A DNA stretch of 64,000 nt from Dictyobacter arantiisoli (GTDB lineage Bacteria; Chloroflexota; Ktedonobacteria; Ktedonobacterales; Ktedonobacteraceae). The stretch's first letter is position 1, and each line of letters begins with the position of its first letter. This document shows positions 46,723-55,720 of this stretch, piece by piece. The DNA lies in contig NZ_BIXY01000003.1 of assembly GCF_008326305.1 (NCBI RefSeq), forward strand, positions 62,001-126,000. The letters are read 5' to 3'. Both the position numbers and the translations under genes were made by a program. Under the pieces are notes generated by a model. It searched no databases. It was not told where the DNA came from and worked only from the letters and a program-made list of their open reading frames with translations.

Positions 46723-49560
46723 TTACCACCAGCCACGATTGAAATCGTCGAAGTGGGGGGCTGAGAAAGCAAAGTTAAAGTTTGAGCAATAGGGATGACT
46801 GCTATTATATTCCTGTCCTGTGATCGGGGTTGTCTTTGGCTGATTGGTTGTGTTTTTTGTGGCTGTACTGTTCGTTACTGGTGTGCCTGCTTTAGCAGAG
46901 ACAGGATAATGTCCTGGTAAATACCAATCGGTGCTCCGGACGCCATTGGGGTCTGTGATCTCGCTACGTTCTAATCCTCCTGGATTGACGAAATCTTTGA
47001 TAGGATGTCCCTCTTCGGCGGTCAGCATCGAATCGTGCCAGATAGGTGCGGCCCCCTGTACGCCAGTGACATCAATCATTGGCGTATTATTATCATTGCC
47101 CGCCCAGACGCCCATCACAAAATCACTACTATAGCCCATGGTCCAGTTATCGCGGAAGTCGTTAGTGGTACCTGTTTTAGCGGCGGCTGGACGGACCTCG
47201 CCACGATTCCCAGCATAGCATTGATTCTCCGAATTGCTATAGAGTTGGAGAGGATTACAGTCCAGGAACTCTGGTAGCCGCGAGTCATTATCACTGAGGA
47301 TATTCGTCATCATATAGGCAACCTGTGGGGAAATGGTCTGAGGACCTGTCTGATCCTGATGGGTCATGGTTTTATGGGTATAGGTGTTAACGACCCTGGT
47401 AATTGCATAGGGCTCAAGGCGTTTCCCATTATTGCCAAACGCCCCAAAGGCCGTGGTATGTTCCAGGAGACTGACATCCAGTCCACCGAGCACCATCGAG
47501 TAGCCCGCATAGCCTTTGGTATGCACAATACCCATTTCTTTGGCGGTCTGAAGCGCATTATTGATACCCACATGCTGCAGAGTTTTGACGGCTGGAATGT
47601 TCAGTGAGTTCTGTAAGGCGCAGCGCAACGTGAGTTGTCCATGATAGTGCTTGTCATAGTTCTCTGGTGCGTAGGTAGCTGGTTTAGAGCCCGGCGGCAA
47701 TACAATGGTCAGTGGGCCATCATCAATGCCCTGTGCTGGTGAATAGCCCTGTGAGAGGGCTGTGGCATAGACATAGGGTTTAAACGAGGAACCTGGCTGA
47801 CGATAACCCATCGTCGCGACATCAAATTTTCCATCAATCACCGTGTTATTATAATCAAGGCTGCCCAATAACGAGATAATCGCCCCGGTATGGTCATCCA
47901 TGAGCACCTCAGCCGCATTGGTGATATTATGTCCCGCCAGTTCCGCAATATGTCCCTGCATAATCTTTTGAATCTTATTCTGCAAGGTAATATTGAGGGT
48001 GGTATACACCGCCAATCCTGAGCGCGATAACCGCTGACGAGTCAGATGGTATTGCTGCTCCAGTTGGTTGATCACATATTGTGTAAAATGCGGAGCAAGG
48101 TCGACCAGGTTGGAAGGACCTTTAAAGAAATTAGGTTTTTGGGCCTCCTGGATAGCCTCCTGAGCCTGTGCGTGGGTGATGTATCCCTGACGTTGCATCA
48201 AATTCAGCACCGAGAGGAAGCGGTTAAAGGTCGTTTGTGGATGCAGGTCTGGATCATATAGCGAAGGTGAGCTGGGAATACCCGCCAGCATTGCTGATTG
48301 GGCCAGATCTAATTGTGAGGAAGCTGGCTTATCGGGTTTATCCTCCAGTCCAAAATACATGTTGGCTGCGGCATCGATACCATATGCCTGCTTCCCATAA
48401 TAAATGGTATCCAGATACATCTCCATGATCTCTTTTTTCTGATAGAGGGCGTTAATCTCCGGTGTCAGCATCACTTCCTGTAATTTACGCATGATATTAG
48501 TTTCATTGCCAACGACCAGATTTTTGATCAACTGCTGGGTAATCGTGCTTCCGCCAGCCACTACGCGGCCGTGTTGAAGATCCTGGATGGCTGCTTCAAT
48601 AATACGCACGATATCCACTCCCGAGTTCTTCCAGAAGTTTTTGTCTTCAGTGGTGACCGTGGCATTGATGAGGTTTGGTGCAATCTGTGTAAGTGGGACC
48701 GTGGTATGCAATCCTTGATCCGTCATTTGTGACAGGAGAGTGCCGCTACTATCGTATATTTTGAGATTATCACGTGGAGTCAGGTCGTGGAGTGAAGTGA
48801 GCCGCTTTTGATATTCAAGCGTGGTGTCATGATAGAAACGATAGGTGACATAGGAGCCTGCGCTCGTAATTGAGAGAGCCAGAAGAGCCAGAACGGTCAC
48901 AATACTTAATCCAGTGAGCATCAGGTGTCTGAAGACATGCTGTGAACGTATGCGCTTGTTACGACGCTGTCTGCGTGTAAAACGCTGTAAGAATATGCTA
49001 TGCCTTTTTCTCTCCTTTAGTAACTCACGAGTACCTCTAGAGCGTGCTGAGCGCATTGGTAATGGATAAGCAGTACTATTACGTACCGGATGCTCTAGAG
49101 CCGACCTGAGGTCTCTCATGGCGCTGGATGGCGGGTGGGTCTGGTTGTGGGGTGTGCCATTTGTCACATTGGAGGGGTATGTATCACCGTCAATTAAAGG
49201 AGATGTTGTTGAGGCGGCTGCCAGACGCTCGCTGCGTTTGCGTTTTTGTTCGAGATAATAGCGTGCGCGCTCTATGCGCTTCTGGCGTGTCGGCGTCAGC
49301 CTGGTCTGTATGTCGTTATGTGCATATGGGACGATTTGCCAGTGATGCGTTGCGTCTGCTGATGGTGCTGTTGATGGAGGTGGCGTGTTGGGATTCTCCG
49401 GATGCTCGGCATGATGTGGCTGTTCATCGGTGGGTATGCTGTTTGTCTTCGAGGGCACATCGTCAGAATGTGCTGCTCGGCGGGCAGTAGAGGACTGCTC
49501 ATGCTGGTAATCTTCGTGGGATGTCTGTTGGTCTTCAGGCTTTTGATATTCCATTGGCAT
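46723..49560 (-). CDS. Class A penicillin-binding protein (second copy, long N-terminus)
   Basis: This 945-aa paralogue of the neighbouring PBP carries an N-terminal cytoplasmic extension of about 210 residues, rich in Pro, Thr, His and Arg and probably disordered. It is followed by one membrane span and GT51 (EDKNFWKNSGVDIVRI, GGSTITQQLIKNL). The transpeptidase domain has PGSSFKPYVYA, QNSLNIPAV and AAKTGTTNDFRDNW. A Thr-rich tail ends in an aromatic sequence (FNRGWW). All catalytic motifs are intact. The extension and tail distinguish it from the first copy. Confidence 0.94.
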   Translation of the reverse strand: MPMEYQKPEDQQTSHEDYQHEQSSTARRAAHSDDVPSKTNSIPTDEQPHHAEHPENPNTPPPSTAPSADATHHWQIVPYAHNDIQTRLTPTRQKRIERARYYLEQKRKRSERLAAASTTSPLIDGDTYPSNVTNGTPHNQTHPPSSAMRDLRSALEHPVRNSTAYPLPMRSARSRGTRELLKERKRHSIFLQRFTRRQRRNKRIRSQHVFRHLMLTGLSIVTVLALLALSITSAGSYVTYRFYHDTTLEYQKRLTSLHDLTPRDNLKIYDSSGTLLSQMTDQGLHTTVPLTQIAPNLINATVTTEDKNFWKNSGVDIVRIIEAAIQDLQHGRVVAGGSTITQQLIKNLVVGNETNIMRKLQEVMLTPEINALYQKKEIMEMYLDTIYYGKQAYGIDAAANMYFGLEDKPDKPASSQLDLAQSAMLAGIPSSPSLYDPDLHPQTTFNRFLSVLNLMQRQGYITHAQAQEAIQEAQKPNFFKGPSNLVDLAPHFTQYVINQLEQQYHLTRQRLSRSGLAVYTTLNITLQNKIQKIMQGHIAELAGHNITNAAEVLMDDHTGAIISLLGSLDYNNTVIDGKFDVATMGYRQPGSSFKPYVYATALSQGYSPAQGIDDGPLTIVLPPGSKPATYAPENYDKHYHGQLTLRCALQNSLNIPAVKTLQHVGINNALQTAKEMGIVHTKGYAGYSMVLGGLDVSLLEHTTAFGAFGNNGKRLEPYAITRVVNTYTHKTMTHQDQTGPQTISPQVAYMMTNILSDNDSRLPEFLDCNPLQLYSNSENQCYAGNRGEVRPAAAKTGTTNDFRDNWTMGYSSDFVMGVWAGNDNNTPMIDVTGVQGAAPIWHDSMLTAEEGHPIKDFVNPGGLERSEITDPNGVRSTDWYLPGHYPVSAKAGTPVTNSTATKNTTNQPKTTPITGQEYNSSHPYCSNFNFAFSAPHFDDFNRGWW

Positions 49561-49791
49561 AAGAGATACCCCTTATCTGTCCAAAATATACCTCGCAAAA
49601 TGACACATATATCTGTATACCTGGAACTATACGCTAGAAAAATGCATAGAGATACACAGGGAAAAGTATCGCGCACGAAAGATTTCTTTGCAGTTGAGCT
49701 ACTTTTAGCTCAAGCTATTCCAGCGTATTTTGCTTCTCTCCCTAATAGACGTTCCAAACAGGAAAATGTCTCACAACCATACTCATGCCGC

Positions 49792-50427
49792 TTACTGAGC
49801 ATTTTGTGCGGCCTCGATCAGCGCCGGGAGAATTTCATTAGTCACAGCTTGTATCTGGTGGAAGCTTTCGATCCAGAGATTATCATGGTCCCGGCCATTA
49901 CGTATCTCTGCTAATTGCAGGACGCCTTCGTCGATTAAGGTGCGAAAATAGAGGAATGCCCGCACCGCATCTGCCAGCGGTACATGAGAAGATTGTGTCA
50001 CCGAGCCATAAGTGTGTCCCAGCGTGATTGCCTCATTCTTTAGCTCTTCCTGGGGTGCATCCTCATTGAGGACGCGGAGCACCAGATCCAGTAAGAGACG
50101 GCCCAATTGGCGGTACGCATCACGTGCGGCGGTATCGAAGTGTTTATACCAGGGGAATGTATCGAGTGTGCCATCCGTAAAGGCAAAACGTATCCGGCCC
50201 AGCACACTCTGAATGAGTAAGAGTGAGGCGGGATCAGTTTTGGGTTCGGCCTCCTGGCGCAGGCGAGCCTCGATATCTGTGCGGCGGAAGCGGCGGTGTC
50301 CACCACTGGTGCGGCGCGAAGGTATCTCATTCCGGTCGGCCCATAAACGTACTGTCGCTGGATGCATACCGAGCATCTCAGCGGCCTCGCGTAAGCTTAG
50401 CCACTCCTCCCCTATTTGCGATGTCAC
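49792..50427 (-). CDS. MerR-like HTH regulator
   Basis: This protein of about 211 aa has an N-terminal MerR/excisionase-type helix-turn-helix (LSLREAAEMLGMHPATVRLW, then TSGGHRRFRRTDIEA). An all-helical C-terminal domain of about 140 residues follows, without a recognised ligand motif. The GTG at 50427 has a perfect AGGAGG at 7-base spacing; the open frame extends 12 codons further. It is upstream of the second PBP gene on the same strand (231 bp gap), so control of it is possible but unproven. Confidence 0.82.
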   Translation of the reverse strand: MTSQIGEEWLSLREAAEMLGMHPATVRLWADRNEIPSRRTSGGHRRFRRTDIEARLRQEAEPKTDPASLLLIQSVLGRIRFAFTDGTLDTFPWYKHFDTAARDAYRQLGRLLLDLVLRVLNEDAPQEELKNEAITLGHTYGSVTQSSHVPLADAVRAFLYFRTLIDEGVLQLAEIRNGRDHDNLWIESFHQIQAVTNEILPALIEAAQNAQ

Positions 50428-50679
50428 AGATGATCCCTCCTGAATGAAGCCTGTGCAGACCAAACAGACAATAATAAATGCTGCGTGTGTAGCTTGATTG
50501 TATGGAATTACCGCTGCTCCGTCAAGTCTTCATTCTCTCTATCCTCTACATACCATATCGAACTGTCTCGCTAATTGGATAGGCCGTGACACCCAAACCA
50601 AATGTATCAGCAGACTTTACGGGTGTATTTCTACTTACATGCGTATTGGTTGGTTTAATACAATATCAAAATGTATTTT

Positions 50680-50792
50680 GGCTCTCCGTCCTTGCGGGTG
50701 AAAGCGGGGTACAGGGGCGGCAGCCCATGACGGAGCGCGAGGTGTCCTCGCAAACTCCTCCTCCTCTCAATCCCCCGGAAGGATAGAGAGCC
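50680..50792. repeat. 113-bp element with imperfect terminal inverted repeats
   Basis: The ends GGCTCTCCGTCCTTGCGGG (50680-50698) and the complementary 50774-50792 match at 16 of 19 positions. The inside shares GGGGTACAGGGGCGGCAGCC with the G-rich repeats near 24.5 kb. It resembles a small non-autonomous repeat of a dispersed family. Confidence 0.6.
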
Positions 50793-50937
50793 CCGTTGCC
50801 TTTTGATAATATGCTAATTATAGACAAAAAACATGTAGCATTCCCAATGCTTAAAGAGCTTGAAAGAGAACAACTTCCCACCTAATAGCCAGATGTTCTT
50901 ACTTATACATGAAAAATCGTTGTACATTCTTTTTTTC

Positions 50938-50975
50938 ATGAAAAATATTGGCAGAGTAACGCCAATATTTTTCAT
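50938..50975. repeat. 15-bp inverted repeat in the M3 peptidase leader
   Basis: The arms ATGAAAAATATTGGC and GCCAATATTTTTCAT are perfect complements with an 8-nt loop, ending 66 bases before the pepF-like start. On the plus strand the 3' arm contains a T5 run, so it could act as an attenuator or an operator. Confidence 0.6.
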
Positions 50976-51041
50976 CGGGGCTTCTTGCATGCTACAATGC
51001 AGACATTACCACTATTTGGATAGAAAAAAGGAGAAAGTCTC

Positions 51042-52850
51042 GTGACTACGACCCCCTCCCTTCCTCGTTGGAATATGAGTGTCATCTATCCTGGTCTGGA
51101 CTCGCCAGAGTTTGATCAGGGCTTCGCGGATGTGGTGCACTCAATTCAGATGTTGGGGCAACTCTTCGATACGCATCATATTGAGAAGCAGGATGCACAG
51201 CATGTCGAAGAGGCGTTGCAACAGACCTTTGAGACGGTGATTGCACAGTATAATTCCGTCCTGGAAGATGTGCAGACGCTAAGTGTCTATATCAATTGCT
51301 TTGTCACGACCAATTCACGGGATGCGTTAGCGCAGGCGCGTGCCAGCGAGCTGCAAAAATATCTGGTGCAGCTCAGCCTGTTGAGTACCCGTTTTACAGC
51401 CTGGCTGGGTTCATTGGGTGTCGAGCGTTTGATAGCTGTTTCGCCTGTAGCGGCTGAGCATGCTTATATCCTGCGTCAGGCCAAAATAGAGGTTGCCCAT
51501 ATGATGTCTCCCGCCGAGGAGCGTCTGGCGGCGGAACTGAATTCCAGTAGTGGGCGTGCCTGGTCCAAACTGCATGGCAATATAACCTCTCAACTGGTCG
51601 TGTCATTAGAGATAGATGGACAAGTGCAGCAGGTGCCCATGAGTGTGGTGCGCAGTCTGGCATCCAGTACCGATCGTGATCTACGTCAGCGGGCCTACGA
51701 GGCTGAACTGGCTGCCTGGAAAGATGCTACCGTTCCTCTGGCAGCGGCCCTTAATAGCATCAAAGGCGAAGTGAACACGCTTGCCACGCATCGCCATTGG
51801 GAGTCCGCCCTGGATGAGTCCTTATTCGCTAATAGCATTGATCGTGAAACCTTGCAGGCGATGTTAAGCGCGGCCAAAGCTTCTTTCCCGGCTTTCCGTC
51901 GCTATATGCATGCCAAGGCTCAGGCGCTCAATATTCCACGTATGGCCTGGTATGATATCTTTGCTCCTCTCGGTTCCATGAAGCGTAGTTGGGATTTTAA
52001 GGATGCCGAGCAGTTTATTGTAGAGCAGTTTGGTACCTATTCCGAGCGTCTCTCGACGTATGCTGCACGGGCCTTTCATGAGCATTGGATTGATGCTGAG
52101 CCTCGTCCCGGGAAGCGCGATGGCGCCTATTGTACACCGCTACGTGGAGATGAGTCGCGTGTGTTCGCCAATTTTAAGCCGAATTTTGATGGTGTGACCA
52201 CCCTGGCACATGAGTTAGGACATGGTTATCACAATGTCAATCTGGCGCGACGCACGGCCTTGCAACGCTCGCTGCCCATGACGCTGGCGGAGACCGCCAG
52301 TATCTTCTGTGAGACGATCATCAACCATGCCGCGCTCCAAAAGGCTGATCGCCAGGAGCGCATTGCCATTCTGGAGTCCTCGATTCAAGGCTCCTGTCAG
52401 GTGGTGGTCGATATCACCAGCCGCTTCCTGTTTGAGCAGCAGGTCTTTGAGAGCCGTCAGCAGCGTGAGCTTTCCGTAGAAGAGCTGAATGCTTTGATGC
52501 TCCAGGCGCAGCGCGATACCTATGGCGATGGATTGGATGAGCAGTCCTTGCATCCCTATATGTGGGCTGTGAAGCAACATTATTACAGTACCGGCCTCTC
52601 TTATTACAACTATCCGTACATGTTTGGTCTGTTGTTTGGCCTTGGTCTGTATGCCCAGTATCAGCAAGATCCTGAGACCTTCAAGCAGAACTACGATGAT
52701 CTCTTGTCATCGACCGGTCTGGCGGATGCCGCGACCCTGGCGGCACGCTTTGGTATCGATCTGCATGCTGAAAGCTTCTGGACGGCAAGTCTGGATATCG
52801 TCCGGCAGGAGATTGATACGTTTTGTGAGCTTATCCAGTCAGAAGGTTAA
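51042..52850 (+). CDS. pepF: M3-family oligoendopeptidase (PepF-like)
   Basis: This zinc peptidase of 602 aa cleaves short peptides in the cytoplasm. The HExxH zinc motif is in TLAHELGHGYHN near residue 388, and a distal glutamate lies in MTLAETASIFCE. The length and C-terminal region match the PepF/M3B family. It starts with GTG preceded by AAAGGAG. It is a single-gene unit with a terminator after it. Confidence 0.92.
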   Translation: MTTTPSLPRWNMSVIYPGLDSPEFDQGFADVVHSIQMLGQLFDTHHIEKQDAQHVEEALQQTFETVIAQYNSVLEDVQTLSVYINCFVTTNSRDALAQARASELQKYLVQLSLLSTRFTAWLGSLGVERLIAVSPVAAEHAYILRQAKIEVAHMMSPAEERLAAELNSSSGRAWSKLHGNITSQLVVSLEIDGQVQQVPMSVVRSLASSTDRDLRQRAYEAELAAWKDATVPLAAALNSIKGEVNTLATHRHWESALDESLFANSIDRETLQAMLSAAKASFPAFRRYMHAKAQALNIPRMAWYDIFAPLGSMKRSWDFKDAEQFIVEQFGTYSERLSTYAARAFHEHWIDAEPRPGKRDGAYCTPLRGDESRVFANFKPNFDGVTTLAHELGHGYHNVNLARRTALQRSLPMTLAETASIFCETIINHAALQKADRQERIAILESSIQGSCQVVVDITSRFLFEQQVFESRQQRELSVEELNALMLQAQRDTYGDGLDEQSLHPYMWAVKQHYYSTGLSYYNYPYMFGLLFGLGLYAQYQQDPETFKQNYDDLLSSTGLADAATLAARFGIDLHAESFWTASLDIVRQEIDTFCELIQSEG

Positions 52851-52988
52851 GCGCAACCTTCATTGCAGCCTGGCGGCGTGGTATGCGATACTAACAGGTG
52901 ACCAGATATAATCTTATGAAACGCGGGCGCAAGCCACGCTTTCTCTCGCATATATGTCGGCGTGTGAAGATACTTGATAAGTGTGGAG

Positions 52989-53018
52989 AGGCACCGTTGA
53001 CGAAGCGGTGCCTTTTTA
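52989..53018 (+). terminator. Intrinsic terminator after pepF
   Basis: An 8-bp stem AGGCACCG/CGGTGCCT (9-nt loop) is followed by TTTTT. Confidence 0.85.
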
Positions 53019-53065
53019 CTGTGTCTTTATTTTGAGCTATTGTGTGGGTCGACAGAGGAGTAGCT

Positions 53066-54256
53066 ATGAGTGATCGTGAACCAGCCGCACTGAGTGCGTT
53101 AGTCATAGATGAAGATTGGGAACAGGCCCTGGAGCAGGCGCTTGCTCAGGTGAAGGAGATTGAGGCGGATGTGGTGTTCTTATTCGCAAATATCGAGTTT
53201 GCGCCATATTATGAAGAGATGCTGCATATTGTACGCGATGAGATGCATGCTCCCATTGTGATTGGTTGTTCGGGACAAGGCATCGTGGGTTCTGACCAGG
53301 AACTGGAGGATCTTCCAGCTGTTTCGTTGCTTGCGCTCTCGTTGCCCGATGCTATTTTGCAGCCAGTACGCATTACGCAGGCGATGCTTGAGAAAGCAAA
53401 ACAACCGGAGCACTTGCGGGCACACCTTGGTTTGCCGCTCGATACCTTGAATGCCTGTTTCATCTTCGCTGATCCTTTTCAGATAGATTGCGAGCGGTTG
53501 CTGGCGACCCTGTCAAAAGCTTATCCAGGGATACCGATGATCGGTGGTCTGGCTTCCGGCGATCTGGAAGATCATTATACCTATACCTTTTTAAATGATG
53601 ATGTATTTGAGGAAGGCGCGGTGGCACTGGCTATCGGGGGGGATTATACGCTCTATCCGTTAGTTTCGCAGGGATGTGATCCGATTGGCGAGCCCTGGAC
53701 GATTACTAATGTGCTGGATAACGGTCTCATCGATGGGATCTCCAATCGCTCGGCCTATACGATGCTGGTCGAGACGTTACAGACGCTGAGTCCAGAGCTA
53801 CAGCGCCGTTCGCAGCGCAATCTGGTGGTGGGCCTGGCCGCCGATGAATATCAAGATAGCTATGAGCGCGGTAGTTTTTTGATACGCCAGCTATTTGGGG
53901 TAGATCGTCGTACCGGAGCACTGGCTATCAGTGCCTCACCACGTGTGGGCCAGACGATCCAATTTCAGTTGCGGGATGCCACATCGGCTGATTTGGATCT
54001 GCATGAGTTGATTGCACAGGCGAAGATTGATCTGGGTGAAAATAAGCCTATCGCTGGTATTCTGTGTACCTGCAATGGGCGTGGGGTCGGTATGTTTGGA
54101 GTGCCGGATCATGATGCGGGGGTGATTGCGCGTGAATTGGGTCAGATCCCGCTGGCAGGACTCTTCTCGAATGGAGAGATTGGGCCAGTTCACAAGAATA
54201 TTTTCTTACATGGCTTTACCGCCAGTATCGGTCTTCTGGTGAAGAAGACATTCTAA
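53066..54256 (+). CDS. FIST-domain sensory protein
   Basis: This protein of about 396 aa contains FIST_N (residues about 20-230, with VIGCSGQGIVGSDQELED and PGIPMIGGLASGD) and FIST_C (about 230-380, GILCTCNGRGVGMFG, PLAGLFSNGEIGP). FIST domains are thought to bind small ligands, perhaps amino acids, in signalling. No output domain is attached, so it may act through a partner. GAGGAG lies 6 bases before the chosen ATG at 53066. Confidence 0.92.
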   Translation: MSDREPAALSALVIDEDWEQALEQALAQVKEIEADVVFLFANIEFAPYYEEMLHIVRDEMHAPIVIGCSGQGIVGSDQELEDLPAVSLLALSLPDAILQPVRITQAMLEKAKQPEHLRAHLGLPLDTLNACFIFADPFQIDCERLLATLSKAYPGIPMIGGLASGDLEDHYTYTFLNDDVFEEGAVALAIGGDYTLYPLVSQGCDPIGEPWTITNVLDNGLIDGISNRSAYTMLVETLQTLSPELQRRSQRNLVVGLAADEYQDSYERGSFLIRQLFGVDRRTGALAISASPRVGQTIQFQLRDATSADLDLHELIAQAKIDLGENKPIAGILCTCNGRGVGMFGVPDHDAGVIARELGQIPLAGLFSNGEIGPVHKNIFLHGFTASIGLLVKKTF

Positions 54257-54307
54257 TCCTCGTTGTTTTGCCAGTCTAATCTCTCCCTATTTGTTTGTGT
54301 TCGCGTG

Positions 54308-55312
54308 CTATACATTCGATCCCGAATTGTTTGCCTGTTGCAAGATCTGTGCCAGCGTCGTTTTCACGACGTTGGATGGGATCGCAAAGCCAATGCCGTT
54401 CGCGCTCGTATTGGACTCTGTATTGATGGCTGCCAGAGTTGGAATACCAATCAACTCTCCTCGCAAATTGATCAATGCACCACCACTATTGCCGGGATTG
54501 ATAGGCGCATCGGTCTGAATGGCTCCCGTGATGTTTACCGTGCTGGACTCTGCGATATTGCGATTTAAGGCACTTACAATTCCACGCGTTGCAGTCTGTG
54601 TAATGCCCAGTGGATTTCCAACGGCCAGCACTTCCTGCCCCACGGTTAATTGGGAAGAATTCCCAATCGGAGCTACAGTCATATGATTGAATGGTTGTAT
54701 GCGTACTACAGCCAGATCCGTTTGCGCTGCCGTACCTGCCAGTTGGCCTATCTCTTTCTTCCCGTTGCTGAGCACGACTGTAATGCTGTTTCCACCATCG
54801 ACGACGTGATTATTGGTGATAATATCGCCTTTGCTGTCTACAATCACACCCGAGCCAATTTGTTCGCCCTGTTGCGTCGTGACGACCAGTTCCACCACCG
54901 CTGGTTTGATATTATTGATCGCAGCCTCCTGAACACCTTGAAGTGTGGTCAGATTAATCGTCTGGTTGGAACTGGACGATGTGGAGGACGTTGCCTGATT
55001 TGATCCCGTTGACGTTGTGCTTGTGCCTCCATGTGCGAACTCCCAACCTGCGAAGAGTCCTATCGCCAGTACTGCCAGCAGGATCAGGGATAAAGCGCTC
55101 ACCGCGACGATACTTTTTCCTGTATGCCTTTGCGGCGATTTTTGTGGAGGGAGCGTCTGCAACGCCTGTGGAGTTTGCACAACGGGATCTGTATCATTAT
55201 AAGGCACGGATGTGCCTGACACCGGCGATTCTCTCTGAACGTACTGGGTATAGGGTACATACTCAGCTTCAGTATCATACGGATTGGTAGGATTCGGGTT
55301 ATCCTGAAACAT
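54308..55312 (-). CDS. HtrA-like serine protease without PDZ domain
   Basis: This protein of about 334 aa has a Pro-rich cytoplasmic start, one membrane span near residues 75-95, a Ser/Thr linker, and a trypsin-like protease domain outside the membrane. The catalytic triad is visible: His in TNNHVVDGG, Asp in TDLAVVRI, Ser in NPGNSGGALIN. The usual C-terminal PDZ domain is missing; the protein ends soon after the protease fold (GFAIPSNVVKTTL). The start at 55312 has AGGAGG upstream. It should act in envelope protein quality control. Confidence 0.91.
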   Translation of the reverse strand: MFQDNPNPTNPYDTEAEYVPYTQYVQRESPVSGTSVPYNDTDPVVQTPQALQTLPPQKSPQRHTGKSIVAVSALSLILLAVLAIGLFAGWEFAHGGTSTTSTGSNQATSSTSSSSNQTINLTTLQGVQEAAINNIKPAVVELVVTTQQGEQIGSGVIVDSKGDIITNNHVVDGGNSITVVLSNGKKEIGQLAGTAAQTDLAVVRIQPFNHMTVAPIGNSSQLTVGQEVLAVGNPLGITQTATRGIVSALNRNIAESSTVNITGAIQTDAPINPGNSGGALINLRGELIGIPTLAAINTESNTSANGIGFAIPSNVVKTTLAQILQQANNSGSNV

Positions 55313-55720
55313 AGCTCTCAACCTCCTGTTTTTTATATCTATATATTTCAATTTAGAAAATAACTAATACACAAATGCTTTAAGCGCTTCTCTAGCTAGA
55401 ACGATGAATGACTGTCTATGTATCCTAACCACTACCTCTATCTCAGAAATGCTTGCATTTCGCCATTCATTTGGTCTGCGTCGTGCTCCACTTCGCAGGC
55501 TTGCTTCTCTTTGTTTGTCTCTTTATAAGATAGTCTACAATCATCAAAAAAGATCCATATAAATGTAAAATGAATGTAAGAAGAGTCTGTACTAGATTTG
55601 ATACTATGCGGATATATCTATAGCTTATGCAAGGTATGCAAACGAAATTGCGTTGTGGGTCGTGATACAATTATGATCATGACAGGATTTATCGTTAAGT
55701 AGTGTAAGGTTGGCACGATA
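55313..55720. other. Divergent intergenic region
   Basis: About 408 bp lie between the HtrA-like gene and the LarA-like gene. It is AT-rich and must hold both promoters. No gene or clear operator is seen. Confidence 0.45.

Larger units (their letters stand above)
50428..51041. other. Divergent intergenic region with repeat and leader hairpin
   Basis: This 614-bp region lies between the MerR-like gene and the M3 peptidase gene. It holds a 113-bp repeat element (50680-50792) and a hairpin (50938-50975), each listed separately. No gene is supported. Confidence 0.5.

Noticed and set aside
49402-49914. 170-codon open frame opposite the second PBP
   Set aside because: It is the antisense shadow of the PBP N-terminal region and the start of the MerR-like gene's 3' end.
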